Notes: a model not told the origin generated them from the letters alone. A stretch of DNA of 16,836 bases from DASXYU01 sp036502295 (GCA_036502295.1 DASXYU010000121.1:1-16836), one strand, 5' to 3'; positions 6,544-12,974 are shown, counted from the first letter of the stretch. Numbers and translations: made by a program.

Positions 6544-7092
6544 TCATGTGGTGAATCCTGACACGAGTGCCGCGAACGCGTCATCCACCGTCCTCACCCG
6601 ATGTAGCGCCTTCAGCGCGACCGGGCGGACGAAGCCGCGGTCGTAGAGCGCGTCGATGAACGTCCAGAGCGGGTCGTAGAACCCGTCCGGATCCAGGACG
6701 ACCACCGGCTTGCCGTGCATACCCAGCGCATGCGACGTCCAGACCTCGAAGAGCTCTTCCAGGGTGCCGATGCCTCCGGCCAGCGCAATGAAGCCGTCAG
6801 AGCTGTCGTCCATGATCCGCTTACGCTCGCGCATCGTCTGCACGACGATGAGTTCGTCTGCGTCGGTGTCGGCGACCTCGAGCGGAACCAGGTGCTCGGG
6901 GATCACGCCGAGGGTGTGCGCGCCGCCTGCTCGGGCAGCCCGTGCGACGGCGCCCATCATCGAGGCGTTGCCGCCGCCGGAGACGAGCGAGTGGCCGTCC
7001 TCGGCGATCCGTGCGCCGACGGCTGCGGCAAGGTCGAGGTACTTCGGATCGATGCCCTCGGCCGAGGCACAGTAGACGCAAATCGAGGCCAC
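6544..7092 (-). CDS. LOG family protein (TIGR00730), putative cytokinin riboside 5'-monophosphate phosphoribohydrolase
   Basis: This 182-residue Rossmann-fold protein resembles LOG enzymes, which release adenine-type bases from nucleoside 5'-monophosphates. M. tuberculosis Rv1205 is the likely counterpart. Visible are the N-terminal ICVYCASAEG, the phosphate-binding SGGGNASMMG (38-47), MRERKRIM (88-95) and GGIGTLEE (106-113). The family consensus is PGGxGTxxE; here the first residue is alanine (A105). That may be tolerated or may mark a divergent member. The start is the GTG at 7092, with GAGG seven bases upstream. That whole initiation site is duplicated 35 bases upstream. It is separated from the other LOG gene only by two micro-ORFs and is followed by the DivIVA-domain gene. 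Confidence 0.9.
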   Translation of the reverse strand: MASICVYCASAEGIDPKYLDLAAAVGARIAEDGHSLVSGGGNASMMGAVARAARAGGAHTLGVIPEHLVPLEVADTDADELIVVQTMRERKRIMDDSSDGFIALAGGIGTLEELFEVWTSHALGMHGKPVVVLDPDGFYDPLWTFIDALYDRGFVRPVALKALHRVRTVDDAFAALVSGFTT

Positions 7093-7141
7093 TAGTGCGC
7101 CTCGTCAATCAGATACAGCGAGGCCACTAGTGCGCCTCGTC
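7084..7141. repeat. 35-bp-period tandem duplication of the LOG-like 1 initiation region
   Basis: An exact 23-base sequence occurs at 7084-7106 and again at 7119-7141 (27 bases with one mismatch if extended rightwards). Each copy contains a ribosome-binding GAGG, a stop TAG and the GTG start overlapping it by one base. The core CACTAGTG is itself a palindrome flanked by GAGGC / GCCTC arms, so each copy can also fold into a hairpin. Confidence 0.9.
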
Positions 7142-7165
7142 GATCGGGAACCAGTCGCTTGCCAT
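7092..7165 (-). other. Two consecutive micro-ORFs linking the LOG genes
   Basis: Reading the minus strand, the TGA of LOG-like 2 overlaps an ATG at 7165 (ATGA) that opens MASDWFPIDEAH, ending in TAG at 7127-7129. That TAG overlaps by one base a GTG opening MASLYLIDEAH, ending in TAG at 7092-7094. This second TAG overlaps by one base the GTG of LOG-like 1. Each frame has a stop/start overlap suited to reinitiation. The second frame is a product of the 35-bp duplication. They may be non-functional coupling spacers rather than peptides; no homologue is known to me. Confidence 0.4.
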
Positions 7166-7974
7166 CAGGTGCTGTTCTCCGTCGGGTGCAGGTGGGCGGG
7201 GTAGTCGGCGACGGCACGCTGCTCGGCAAGTTCCTGCGCCGAGCGTTCCTTGCTCGACGCGACGATGCGCGCCACGATCTCGTCGATGTCGTCGCTGAGG
7301 TGAATGAGGTCGAGGTCCGCGGCGCCGATCTTGTGTCCGTCCAGGACGGGACCGCGCAGCCAGTCGAGCAGACCCTGCCAGTACTCGGTGCCGTAGAGGA
7401 TCACCGGGAAGCGGGTGACCTTGTGCGTCTGCACGAGGGTGAGGGCTTCGAAGGTTTCGTCCAGGGTGCCGAATCCGCCGGGGAGGATGACGAAGGCTTC
7501 GGCGTACTTCACGAACATGGTCTTGCGCGCGAAGAAGTAGCGGAAGTTGATGCCGATGTCGACCCACTGGTTGAGGTGCTGTTCGAACGGCAGCTCGATG
7601 CCGAGGCCGACGGAGACCCCACCGGCCTCGCAGGCTCCGCGGTTCACCGCCTCCATCGCGCCGGGGCCGCCGCCGGTGATCACGGCGTACCCGGCATCGG
7701 CCAGCGCCGCGCCGAGTTGCACACCGGCGGCGTACTCGGGGCTGTCGGGATGCGTACGGGCGGAACCGAAGACGCTCACTGCCTTCGGCAGTTCCGCGAG
7801 CAGCCCGAAGCCTTCGACGAATTCGCTCTGGATGCGCAGCACCCGCCACGGGTCCTCGTGCACCCATGTGGTGTCTCCGCCGGTGTCGAGCAGCCGCTGG
7901 TCTGCCGTTGTCGGCTCGACCTGCGTCCTGCGCCGGACCACGGGGCCGCGTCGCTGTTCCCGTCCGGTGCTCAC
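7165..7974 (-). CDS. LOG family protein (TIGR00730), long form
   Basis: This is a 269-residue Rossmann-fold protein of the lysine-decarboxylase-like / LOG superfamily, which despite the old name has no decarboxylase function. Core motifs are intact: VSVFGSAR (67-73), the phosphate loop TGGGPGAMEA (100-109), FFARKTMF (147-154) and the signature PGGFGTLDE (165-173). Compared with the short LOG protein it has about 60 extra N-terminal residues, polar and arginine-rich, then WVHEDPWRVLRIQSEFVEGF. This layout is typical of the longer actinobacterial paralogue of unproven substrate. The GTG start overlaps the dapE stop by four bases (GTGA), so it is co-translated with dapE. A nucleotide 5'-monophosphate phosphoribohydrolase role is an inference from fold and motif. 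Confidence 0.88.
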   Translation of the reverse strand: MSTGREQRRGPVVRRRTQVEPTTADQRLLDTGGDTTWVHEDPWRVLRIQSEFVEGFGLLAELPKAVSVFGSARTHPDSPEYAAGVQLGAALADAGYAVITGGGPGAMEAVNRGACEAGGVSVGLGIELPFEQHLNQWVDIGINFRYFFARKTMFVKYAEAFVILPGGFGTLDETFEALTLVQTHKVTRFPVILYGTEYWQGLLDWLRGPVLDGHKIGAADLDLIHLSDDIDEIVARIVASSKERSAQELAEQRAVADYPAHLHPTENST

Positions 7975-9044
7975 ACGTCACCGCTGAGGAATGCGGTCAG
8001 GACGGCCTCCGCCTCGGTGATCCGCGAGACGAGCACGTACTCCCCCTGCGTGTGCGCGACGTTCGGGTCACCCGGTCCGTAGTTCAGCGCGGGGATGCCG
8101 AGTTCGCCGAAGCGGGCGACGTCGGTCCAGCCGAACTTGGGCTGCGGCTGTCCCCCGACCACGGCGGCGAAGCGGCGCGCGAGGGGCGCGTCCAACCCCG
8201 GTCGGGCGCCCGGGGCGAGGTCGGTGAGGGTCACCTCGAAGCCGGCGAAGATCTCGCGGAGGTGCGCTTCGGCCTCTGCGCCGCTGCGGTCGGGGGCGAA
8301 GCGGTAGTTGACGGTCACCACGCACTCGTCGGGGACGATGTTGCCGGCGAGCCCGCCGCGGATGCCGACGGCATTGAGGCCCTCGCGATAGCTGAGGCCC
8401 TCGACCTGCGCCGTCCTCGGCTCGTAGGCGGCGAGCAGGCCCAGGACCGGGGCGGCGGCGTGGATCGCGTTGCTCCCCTGCCAGCTGTAGGCGCTGTGCG
8501 CCCGCACACCGCTGGTGCGGATCTCGGCGCGCAATGTCCCCTGGCAGCCGCCGGCGATGGTGCCTTCGGTGCCTTCGCCGAGGATCGCGAGGCCGCCGGC
8601 GAGCAGTTCGGGACGCTCGCGGGCGACGCGCCCCAGGCCGTTGCGCGCCGCCTCCACCTCTTCGCAGTCGTAGAGGACCCAGGTGACGTCGACGGTCGGG
8701 GTGAAGTCCGCGCTGCCGATGAGGTGGGCGATGCGCAGCATGACGGCCAGCCCGGACTTCATGTCGGAGGAGCCGCAGCCGTAGAGCCGGTCGCCGTCCA
8801 ACCGCGAGGGGAGATTGTCGGCGAGCGGCACGGTGTCGAGGTGCCCGGCGAGGACGATCCGCTGCGGCTTGGCGAGTTCGGTGCGGGCGATGACGACGTT
8901 GCCGTCGCGGATCACCGTGAGTTCGGGCAGGACCCTGAGCGCGGCTTCGATGAGATCCGCGAGGTGCGCCTCGTTGCCGGAGACCGACTCGATGTCGACG
9001 AGGGCAGCGGTGAGCGCTACCGCGTCCTGCTTGAGGTCCAGCAC
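7971..9044 (-). CDS. dapE: Succinyl-diaminopimelate desuccinylase
   Basis: This M20 di-zinc hydrolase removes succinate from N-succinyl-LL-diaminopimelate in the succinylase lysine/peptidoglycan pathway. At 357 residues it matches the roughly 354 of Rv1202. Metal and catalytic residues are visible: H68 and D70 in AGHLDTV, D94 in GSSDMKSG, E128/E129 in DCEEV, E157 in ILGEGTE and H331 in NVAHTQGE. The GTG start has no ribosome-binding site. A TAGCCT box ends exactly 6 bases before it, so the transcript is probably leaderless. It is divergent from dapD, the enzyme two steps earlier, and leads the LOG / DivIVA / tag / DUF3117 run. Confidence 0.94.
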   Translation of the reverse strand: MLDLKQDAVALTAALVDIESVSGNEAHLADLIEAALRVLPELTVIRDGNVVIARTELAKPQRIVLAGHLDTVPLADNLPSRLDGDRLYGCGSSDMKSGLAVMLRIAHLIGSADFTPTVDVTWVLYDCEEVEAARNGLGRVARERPELLAGGLAILGEGTEGTIAGGCQGTLRAEIRTSGVRAHSAYSWQGSNAIHAAAPVLGLLAAYEPRTAQVEGLSYREGLNAVGIRGGLAGNIVPDECVVTVNYRFAPDRSGAEAEAHLREIFAGFEVTLTDLAPGARPGLDAPLARRFAAVVGGQPQPKFGWTDVARFGELGIPALNYGPGDPNVAHTQGEYVLVSRITEAEAVLTAFLSGDV

Positions 9045-9050
9045 AACGTC

Positions 9051-9056
9051 AGGCTA
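9051..9056 (-). promoter_or_regulatory. dapE -10 box (TAGCCT), leaderless arrangement
   Basis: TAGCCT on the minus strand is followed by 6 bases (GACGTT) and then the dapE GTG. Transcription from such a box normally begins 6-8 bases downstream, at the start codon itself. Confidence 0.6.
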
Positions 9057-9139
9057 TCGCCCGAACATCTCCTCTTTGTGCGGCGCAGGGCCGCTGCGAG
9101 TACCGATTTACAGCCCTCAGCAACACAAGGTGGAGCCGT

Positions 9140-9145
9140 TAGGGT
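9140..9145 (+). promoter_or_regulatory. dapD -10 box (TAGGGT), leaderless arrangement
   Basis: TAGGGT is followed by 6 bases (GAGTGC) and then the dapD GTG. It mirrors the dapE arrangement on the other strand of the same 107-base gap. AGGGTGAG could alternatively be read as a weak ribosome-binding site. Confidence 0.55.
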
Positions 9146-9151
9146 GAGTGC

Positions 9152-10090
9152 GTGACTGAGACGCGCTCTGCTTGGGCCTACGGGCTCGCGACCCTGACCG
9201 GCTCCGGGCAGGTGCTCGACACCTGGTTTCCCGCTCCCGCCCTGGGTGAGGCGCCGGCCGACGCGAAGCCCGATGCCACGCTCGAAGCACTCAGCGGCGC
9301 ACAGGGCAACGCCGAGGCGCGCGGGGTGCGCAGCGAGGTCGTCCTTGTGCAGCTCGACCTGGACGCGCCCCCCGCGACGGTCCCCGATGCATACCTACGG
9401 CTGCACCTGCTGAGCCACCGCCTGGCCCGTCCTCGCACGATCAACGTCGACGGCATCTTCGGGGTGTTGCCGAACGTGGTCTGGACGAACTTCGGCCCGT
9501 GTGCGGTCGATGACTTCGAGCAGACCCGGCTCGCGCTGCGCTGCCTCGGGCAGGTGACGGTCTTCGGGGTCGACAAGTTCCCGCGGATGACCGACTACGT
9601 GCTGCCGACCGGCGTGCGGATCGCCGACGCCGACCGGGTGCGCCTCGGCGCCCACCTCGCCCCGGGCACCACCGTGATGCACGAAGGCTTCTGCAACTAC
9701 AACGCCGGCACCCTCGGAACCTCGATGGTCGAAGGACGCATCTCGGCGGGCGTCCTCGTCGGGGATGGCTCCGACATCGGTGGCGGCGCATCGATCATGG
9801 GCACCCTCTCCGGTGGAGGCAAGGAGCAGATAACCCTCGGCCAGCGTTGCCTGCTCGGCGCCAATTCGGGTCTCGGCATCAGCCTCGGCGATGACTGCGT
9901 GGTGGAGGCCGGCACGTACATCACCGCCGGCTCGAAGGTGAAGCTGCCCGACGGTCGCGTCGTGAAGGCGCTCGAACTCTCCGGGCAGAGCAACCTGCTC
10001 TTCATCCGTAACAGCGTCAGCGGTGGCCTCGAAGTGCGGTCGAGGACGGGGCAGGGCATCGAGCTGAATGCAGCGCTCCATGCCAACTGA
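9152..10090 (+). CDS. dapD: 2,3,4,5-tetrahydropyridine-2,6-dicarboxylate N-succinyltransferase
   Basis: DapD transfers succinyl from succinyl-CoA to tetrahydrodipicolinate, committing to the succinylase branch of diaminopimelate synthesis. The 312-residue protein is the actinobacterial type (Rv1201c has 317). An N-terminal alpha/beta domain (WAYGLATLTGSGQVLDTWFP) is followed by a trimerising left-handed beta-helix of hexapeptide repeats from about residue 150 to 265. The catalytic glutamate is E194 in SMVEGRIS, next to the glycine-rich GDGSDIGGGASIMGTLSGGG loop that shapes the active site. The C-terminus has NLLFIRNSVSGGLE. It is divergent from dapE and followed, after a repeat-rich 32 bases, by a secreted-protein gene. 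Confidence 0.96.
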   Translation: MTETRSAWAYGLATLTGSGQVLDTWFPAPALGEAPADAKPDATLEALSGAQGNAEARGVRSEVVLVQLDLDAPPATVPDAYLRLHLLSHRLARPRTINVDGIFGVLPNVVWTNFGPCAVDDFEQTRLALRCLGQVTVFGVDKFPRMTDYVLPTGVRIADADRVRLGAHLAPGTTVMHEGFCNYNAGTLGTSMVEGRISAGVLVGDGSDIGGGASIMGTLSGGGKEQITLGQRCLLGANSGLGISLGDDCVVEAGTYITAGSKVKLPDGRVVKALELSGQSNLLFIRNSVSGGLEVRSRTGQGIELNAALHAN

Positions 10091-10146
10091 GCGCGACGCC
10101 TCGCACGAAGCCACCAGGTGCGATGCCTCGCACGATGCCAACTAGG
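10080..10146 (+). repeat. Degenerate 27-bp tandem repeat at the dapD 3' end / next gene start
   Basis: Bases 10093-10119 and 10120-10146 are copies of one unit with a few mismatches (shared core GCGA-Y-GCCTCGCACGA). In addition ATGCCAACT at 10080-10088, which includes the first base of the dapD stop, recurs at 10135-10143 inside the next coding region. The ATG of the downstream gene lies in the second full unit. Confidence 0.75.
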
Positions 10147-11043
10147 CGACGGCTGCTGGCGCTCCTGGCGGGCGTCCTCGTTGTGCTGCTCGTCGTCCTC
10201 GGCGTGCGTCTCATCTGGCACAAGGCGAAGAACGCGCTGACCTACCCGCACTGCACTGTTACCCAGCCCGCCTCCGGCGGCTCAGCCACCCAGACGGACG
10301 CGAGTGTGTCGACAACACAGTCCGCCGGCGAGGTCTCCTACGACGTGACCACTGATCAGGCTGCAGTGGCTTCGACGATGGTAGGCGTGGTCGCCGCGCG
10401 CGGACTGCCCGACCAGGCCGCCGTCCTCGTCCTCGCAGCGGCGTGGCAGGAGAGCAAACTGCGCAACCTCCCCGCGGGGTCCGGCGACCGCGACTCGATC
10501 GGGGTGTTGCAGCAGCGCCCCTCGCAGGGGTGGGGCAGTGAGGAACAACTCAGCGACGTGCAGTACGCGACGGGAAAGTTCCTCGACGCGTTGGTGAAGT
10601 TCGACGACTGGCAGACGGTGCCGCTTGCCGAGGCGATCCAGCGCGTGCAGATCTCGGCCGACGGCTCCGCGTACAACCAGCACGCGGATCAGGCGCGCGT
10701 GCTGGCGCTGGCGTTGCTCGGCAAGCCGGCGGAGTCGATCAGCTGCACCTTCGACAAGCCCACGCTGGTGGCGACGGCGCAGACCGTCGCCGATCAGGTG
10801 GCGGGTGACCTTCCGGTGAAAACCCCGACGGTGCAGGACGACGCGGTCCTCGTGCCGGGCGCGGGAAACCAGACCATCGCCTGGTTCATCGCCAACGCCG
10901 ACCGACTCGGGATCGATAGCGTGCAGCACGGTAGGCGCGAGTGGAGTCGCGCGCAGGGCTGGGGCGAGATCAACTGCGACTGCACCGAGTATGACAAAGC
11001 CGTGGCCGCCATCATGGCGACCACGGCTCCGACGACGTCCTAG
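10123..11043 (+). CDS. Membrane-anchored secreted protein with lysozyme-like region (predicted cell-wall hydrolase)
   Basis: The 306-residue protein has an arginine-rich N-terminus and one hydrophobic helix (about 11-31), giving a signal anchor with the rest outside. Residues 85-190 contain AAAWQESKLRNL and GDRDSIGVLQQRPSQGWGSEEQ. That combination is typical of a widespread actinobacterial family often mislabelled heavy metal transporter, and it resembles transglycosylase/lysozyme folds, with E110 as candidate catalytic acid. The C-terminal part (about 250-290, TIAWFIANADRLGIDS to GWGEINCDC) resembles the domain often found after such enzymes. Four cysteines (44, 208, 285, 287) could form disulfides. 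The start ATG has AGGTG just upstream; a second ATG lies four codons in. It follows dapD closely. Hydrolase activity is inferred from motifs only. Confidence 0.75.
   Translation: MPRTMPTRRRLLALLAGVLVVLLVVLGVRLIWHKAKNALTYPHCTVTQPASGGSATQTDASVSTTQSAGEVSYDVTTDQAAVASTMVGVVAARGLPDQAAVLVLAAAWQESKLRNLPAGSGDRDSIGVLQQRPSQGWGSEEQLSDVQYATGKFLDALVKFDDWQTVPLAEAIQRVQISADGSAYNQHADQARVLALALLGKPAESISCTFDKPTLVATAQTVADQVAGDLPVKTPTVQDDAVLVPGAGNQTIAWFIANADRLGIDSVQHGRREWSRAQGWGEINCDCTEYDKAVAAIMATTAPTTS
10998..11028 (-). terminator. fdxC terminator embedded in the convergent gene's 3' end
   Basis: An 8-bp perfect stem (AGCCGTGG 10998-11005 / CCACGGCT 11021-11028) continues after a single mismatch into CGCC / GGCG. 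On the minus strand it starts 16 bases past the ferredoxin stop and is followed by TTTGTCAT, a T-rich tail. It lies wholly within codons of the convergent secreted-protein gene, whose stop is one base from that of fdxC. Confidence 0.65.
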
Positions 11044-11044
11044 G

Positions 11045-11371
11045 TCAGTGCTCTTCGCCTCGAGGACTCAGTCCCTTGACGAAGGCGGGGTCGTTCTCGG
11101 TCTTGCCGACCTTCGACGCGCCGCCGGGCGAGCCCAGGACCTCGAAGAAGTCGACGTTGGCCTGCGTGTAGTCCTTCCACTTCTCCGGGAGGTCGTCCTC
11201 GTAGAAGATCGCCTCGACCGGGCACACCGGTTCGCAGGCGCCGCAATCGACGCACTCATCCGGATGGATGTAAAGCATCCGGCCGCCCTCGTAGATGCAA
11301 TCGACAGGGCATTCCTCGATGCAGGCCTTATCCAGGAGGTCGACGCACGGTTCGGCGATCACGTAAGTCAC
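11045..11371 (-). CDS. fdxC: Ferredoxin, 7Fe (3Fe-4S / 4Fe-4S) type
   Basis: This 108-residue cytoplasmic electron carrier resembles the FdxA/FdxC group of actinobacteria (Rv1177). The cysteines fit the 7Fe layout. C9, C17 and C50 would hold the 3Fe-4S cluster, and C21, C40, C43 and C46 the 4Fe-4S cluster (CVDCGACEPVCP), with C25 spare. The C-terminal extension (EKWKDYTQANVDFF) is the usual helix covering the core. The GTG start has GGAGG six bases upstream, a strong ribosome-binding site. In mycobacteria fdxC is followed by dapC. Here a convergent gene ends one base away instead, so the gene is probably monocistronic, with its terminator inside that neighbour. Confidence 0.93.
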   Translation of the reverse strand: MTYVIAEPCVDLLDKACIEECPVDCIYEGGRMLYIHPDECVDCGACEPVCPVEAIFYEDDLPEKWKDYTQANVDFFEVLGSPGGASKVGKTENDPAFVKGLSPRGEEH

Positions 11372-11444
11372 TGCAGTCCTCCGCGACGGGGTTCAAGTCC
11401 GAACCGCTTGCGGGCTCGGCGATCAGTTCTTGTGTCTCGGCGTT

Positions 11445-11450
11445 TAGTAT
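11445..11450 (+). promoter_or_regulatory. GNAT gene -10 box (TAGTAT), leaderless arrangement
   Basis: TAGTAT is followed by 7 bases and then GTG at 11458. The longer frame's ATG at 11449 overlaps the box itself and would not be in the transcript, so the box also decides the start codon. Confidence 0.6.
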
Positions 11451-11457
11451 GCCGGTC

Positions 11458-12399
11458 GTGCTAAAGCCTAACTGGATCGGTCGGCGGGTGAGCATCCGGC
11501 TCGCGGTTAGCGACCGGTTCGCCGACGTCGTCGGCGACCTCCTGGATCTGACCGACGAGCGCGGAGTCGTCGAGACCCGTGGTGGGCTGGTCGAGGTTCT
11601 GTTGGGTGATGTGGCGATTGCGAAGTTGGTGCCGCCCTCGACGGGCGACGAACTCAACCTTGAGGCGGTCGCGGCCGACGGCTGGCGGCCGGCCGAGTCG
11701 GAGTGGCTCGGCGGCTGGCTGCTACGAGCCAATTTCGGCTTCACCCGCCGCGCCAACTGCGTCCTACCGCTGCGTCAGCCCGACCGACCCCTTGCCGAGG
11801 CCCTCGACGCCGCGCGCGCCTGGTATGCCGAACGAGGCCTCCCCCTCGCTTTCCAAGTACCCGCCGAATCTCGCCGCCTGCTCGATGCTGCACTCGGCGA
11901 ACAGGGTTGGGGTCTCGAAGAGGACATCCACGTCATGGCTGCACGCTTGGACGCGGTCCAGGAGATCGAGACGGACGCACTCGTCACGCCCGAGCCAGAC
12001 CCTGACTTCGCCACTCTGTACCGCGGCGGCGTCGGCGATGCCCACGCAAACGCGATACTCACCCGTCACGACCGGGCCGGCTTTGCTGCAATCCACCGCG
12101 ACGGCGAACTTGTCGCGATCGGCCGCGCCGCTCTCGACACCGACCAGCACGACGTCACCTGGCTCGGCATCTTTGCCGTGGAGGTCGCCGCGCACGCCCG
12201 CCGCCAAGGCCTCGCCCGTCAGGTCATGGCCGCACTACACGCCTGGGGCCGCGACGGCGGCGCGGCCCGCGCCTACCTGCAGGTCTCCTCCAGCAACGCT
12301 GCCGCGATCGCGCTCTACGAGAGCCTCGGCTACTACATCCACCACGACTATCGCTACCGGATCGACCCTGCCGCGGCCACGCAGACGAGCAGCTGCTGA
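11458..12399 (+). CDS. GNAT family N-acetyltransferase with N-terminal SH3-like domain (Rv0428c-like)
   Basis: The 313-residue protein (from GTG 11458) has two parts. Residues 1 to about 60 (WIGRRVSIRL to VEVLLGDVAIAKL) resemble the SH3-like beta domain found at the N-terminus of mycobacterial Rv0428c, and EWLGGWLLRANFGFTRRANCVLPL matches the following segment. The C-terminal GNAT domain binds acetyl-CoA through VEVAAHARRQGLARQVM (motif RRQGLA, 248-253) and ends with SSNAAAIALYESLGY. The acceptor, a small molecule or a protein N-terminus, is unknown. The ATG at 11449 adds three residues but lies in the predicted -10 box. It is divergent from fdxC and followed after 23 bases by the DUF1269 gene, which has its own promoter. 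Confidence 0.88.
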   Translation: MLKPNWIGRRVSIRLAVSDRFADVVGDLLDLTDERGVVETRGGLVEVLLGDVAIAKLVPPSTGDELNLEAVAADGWRPAESEWLGGWLLRANFGFTRRANCVLPLRQPDRPLAEALDAARAWYAERGLPLAFQVPAESRRLLDAALGEQGWGLEEDIHVMAARLDAVQEIETDALVTPEPDPDFATLYRGGVGDAHANAILTRHDRAGFAAIHRDGELVAIGRAALDTDQHDVTWLGIFAVEVAAHARRQGLARQVMAALHAWGRDGGAARAYLQVSSSNAAAIALYESLGYYIHHDYRYRIDPAAATQTSSC

Positions 12400-12410
12400 C
12401 GGATCGCGGC

Positions 12411-12416
12411 TAGGCT
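12411..12416 (+). promoter_or_regulatory. DUF1269 gene -10 box (TAGGCT), leaderless arrangement
   Basis: TAGGCT is followed by 6 bases (CGTCCT) and then ATG at 12423, with no ribosome-binding sequence. It sits in the 23-base gap after the GNAT stop codon. No -35 is recognisable. Confidence 0.6.
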
Positions 12417-12422
12417 CGTCCT

Positions 12423-12965
12423 ATGGCTGACAAGGTGCCCGACAACAGCAAGCTGCTCGTGATCTCCTTCGAGGACGCGCTGCGCGCACAGGAATTTCTT
12501 CTTGCTACCGCCGGCCTGCAGACCAAGCAGGAACTGCAGATCCACGACGCGGTGATCATCAGCCGCGATGCCGACGGCGGCTCGCACGTGCGTGAGACCA
12601 CCGACGTCACGCCGACCCAGGCGGGCGTCGGCGCCGGTGTCTGGGGCCTGCTCATCGGTACTCTGCTCGGGGGACCTATCGGCGGCCTCATTGCCGGAGC
12701 TGCCACCGCGGGCGGTGGTGCGCTCTACGCCAAGCTCGTGGACACCGGCATCAAGGACAAGACGATCCACGAGCTTCGCGACGCGGTCCCGCCCGGACGC
12801 ACTGCTGTGGCGCTGCTCGTCAGTCACGTCTCGGTCGCGGATCTGCAGCGCGAACTCGCTCGCTTCCCCAACTCCGAACTCGTCGAGAGCGACCTGCCAC
12901 CGGCTTCGGTGAACGCAGTTCAGGAAGCCCTGAAGGAAGCCAACCGCGAGCCCTTCACCGGATAG
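12423..12965 (+). CDS. DUF1269-like membrane protein
   Basis: The 180-residue protein looks like the DUF1269 family of small membrane proteins of unknown function. It has a soluble N-terminal part (KLLVISFEDALRAQEFLLA). A glycine-rich hydrophobic hairpin at about residues 69-96 (GVGAGVWGLLIGTLLGGPIG then GLIAGAATAGGGALY) could insert in the membrane. The C-terminal part is a ferredoxin-like alpha/beta segment (RTAVALLVSHVSVADLQREL) with an acidic helix. Such proteins are often linked to stress regulons in actinobacteria, but nothing here shows that. It probably has a leaderless transcript. Its TAG stop lies in the loop of a 9-bp hairpin that begins a tandem repeat. Confidence 0.82.
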   Translation: MADKVPDNSKLLVISFEDALRAQEFLLATAGLQTKQELQIHDAVIISRDADGGSHVRETTDVTPTQAGVGAGVWGLLIGTLLGGPIGGLIAGAATAGGGALYAKLVDTGIKDKTIHELRDAVPPGRTAVALLVSHVSVADLQRELARFPNSELVESDLPPASVNAVQEALKEANREPFTG

Positions 12966-12974
12966 CCGGTGAAG
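12953..12974. terminator. Hairpin with the DUF1269 stop codon in its loop
   Basis: CTTCACCGG (12953-12961) pairs perfectly with CCGGTGAAG (12966-12974) around the loop ATAG, which holds the stop TAG. A second, 6-bp version (CACCGG-GTAG-CCGGTG) is at 12985-13000. Lying between convergent genes, they may end transcription on both strands. There is no T-run. Confidence 0.5.

Noticed and set aside
6468..6584. N-terminal extension of the DivIVA-domain protein to an ATG at 6584
   Set aside because: It would overlap the LOG gene by 41 bases and add a non-conserved arginine/serine-rich stretch before the membrane helix.
7866..9155. 429-codon plus-strand open frame opposite dapE
   Set aside because: It runs antisense through dapE, whose catalytic motifs are intact, and shows no recognisable domain.
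11579..12430. 283-codon plus-strand frame overlapping the GNAT gene
   Set aside because: The composition is Ser/Pro/Arg/Thr-rich without motifs, whereas the other frame gives a clear GNAT domain.
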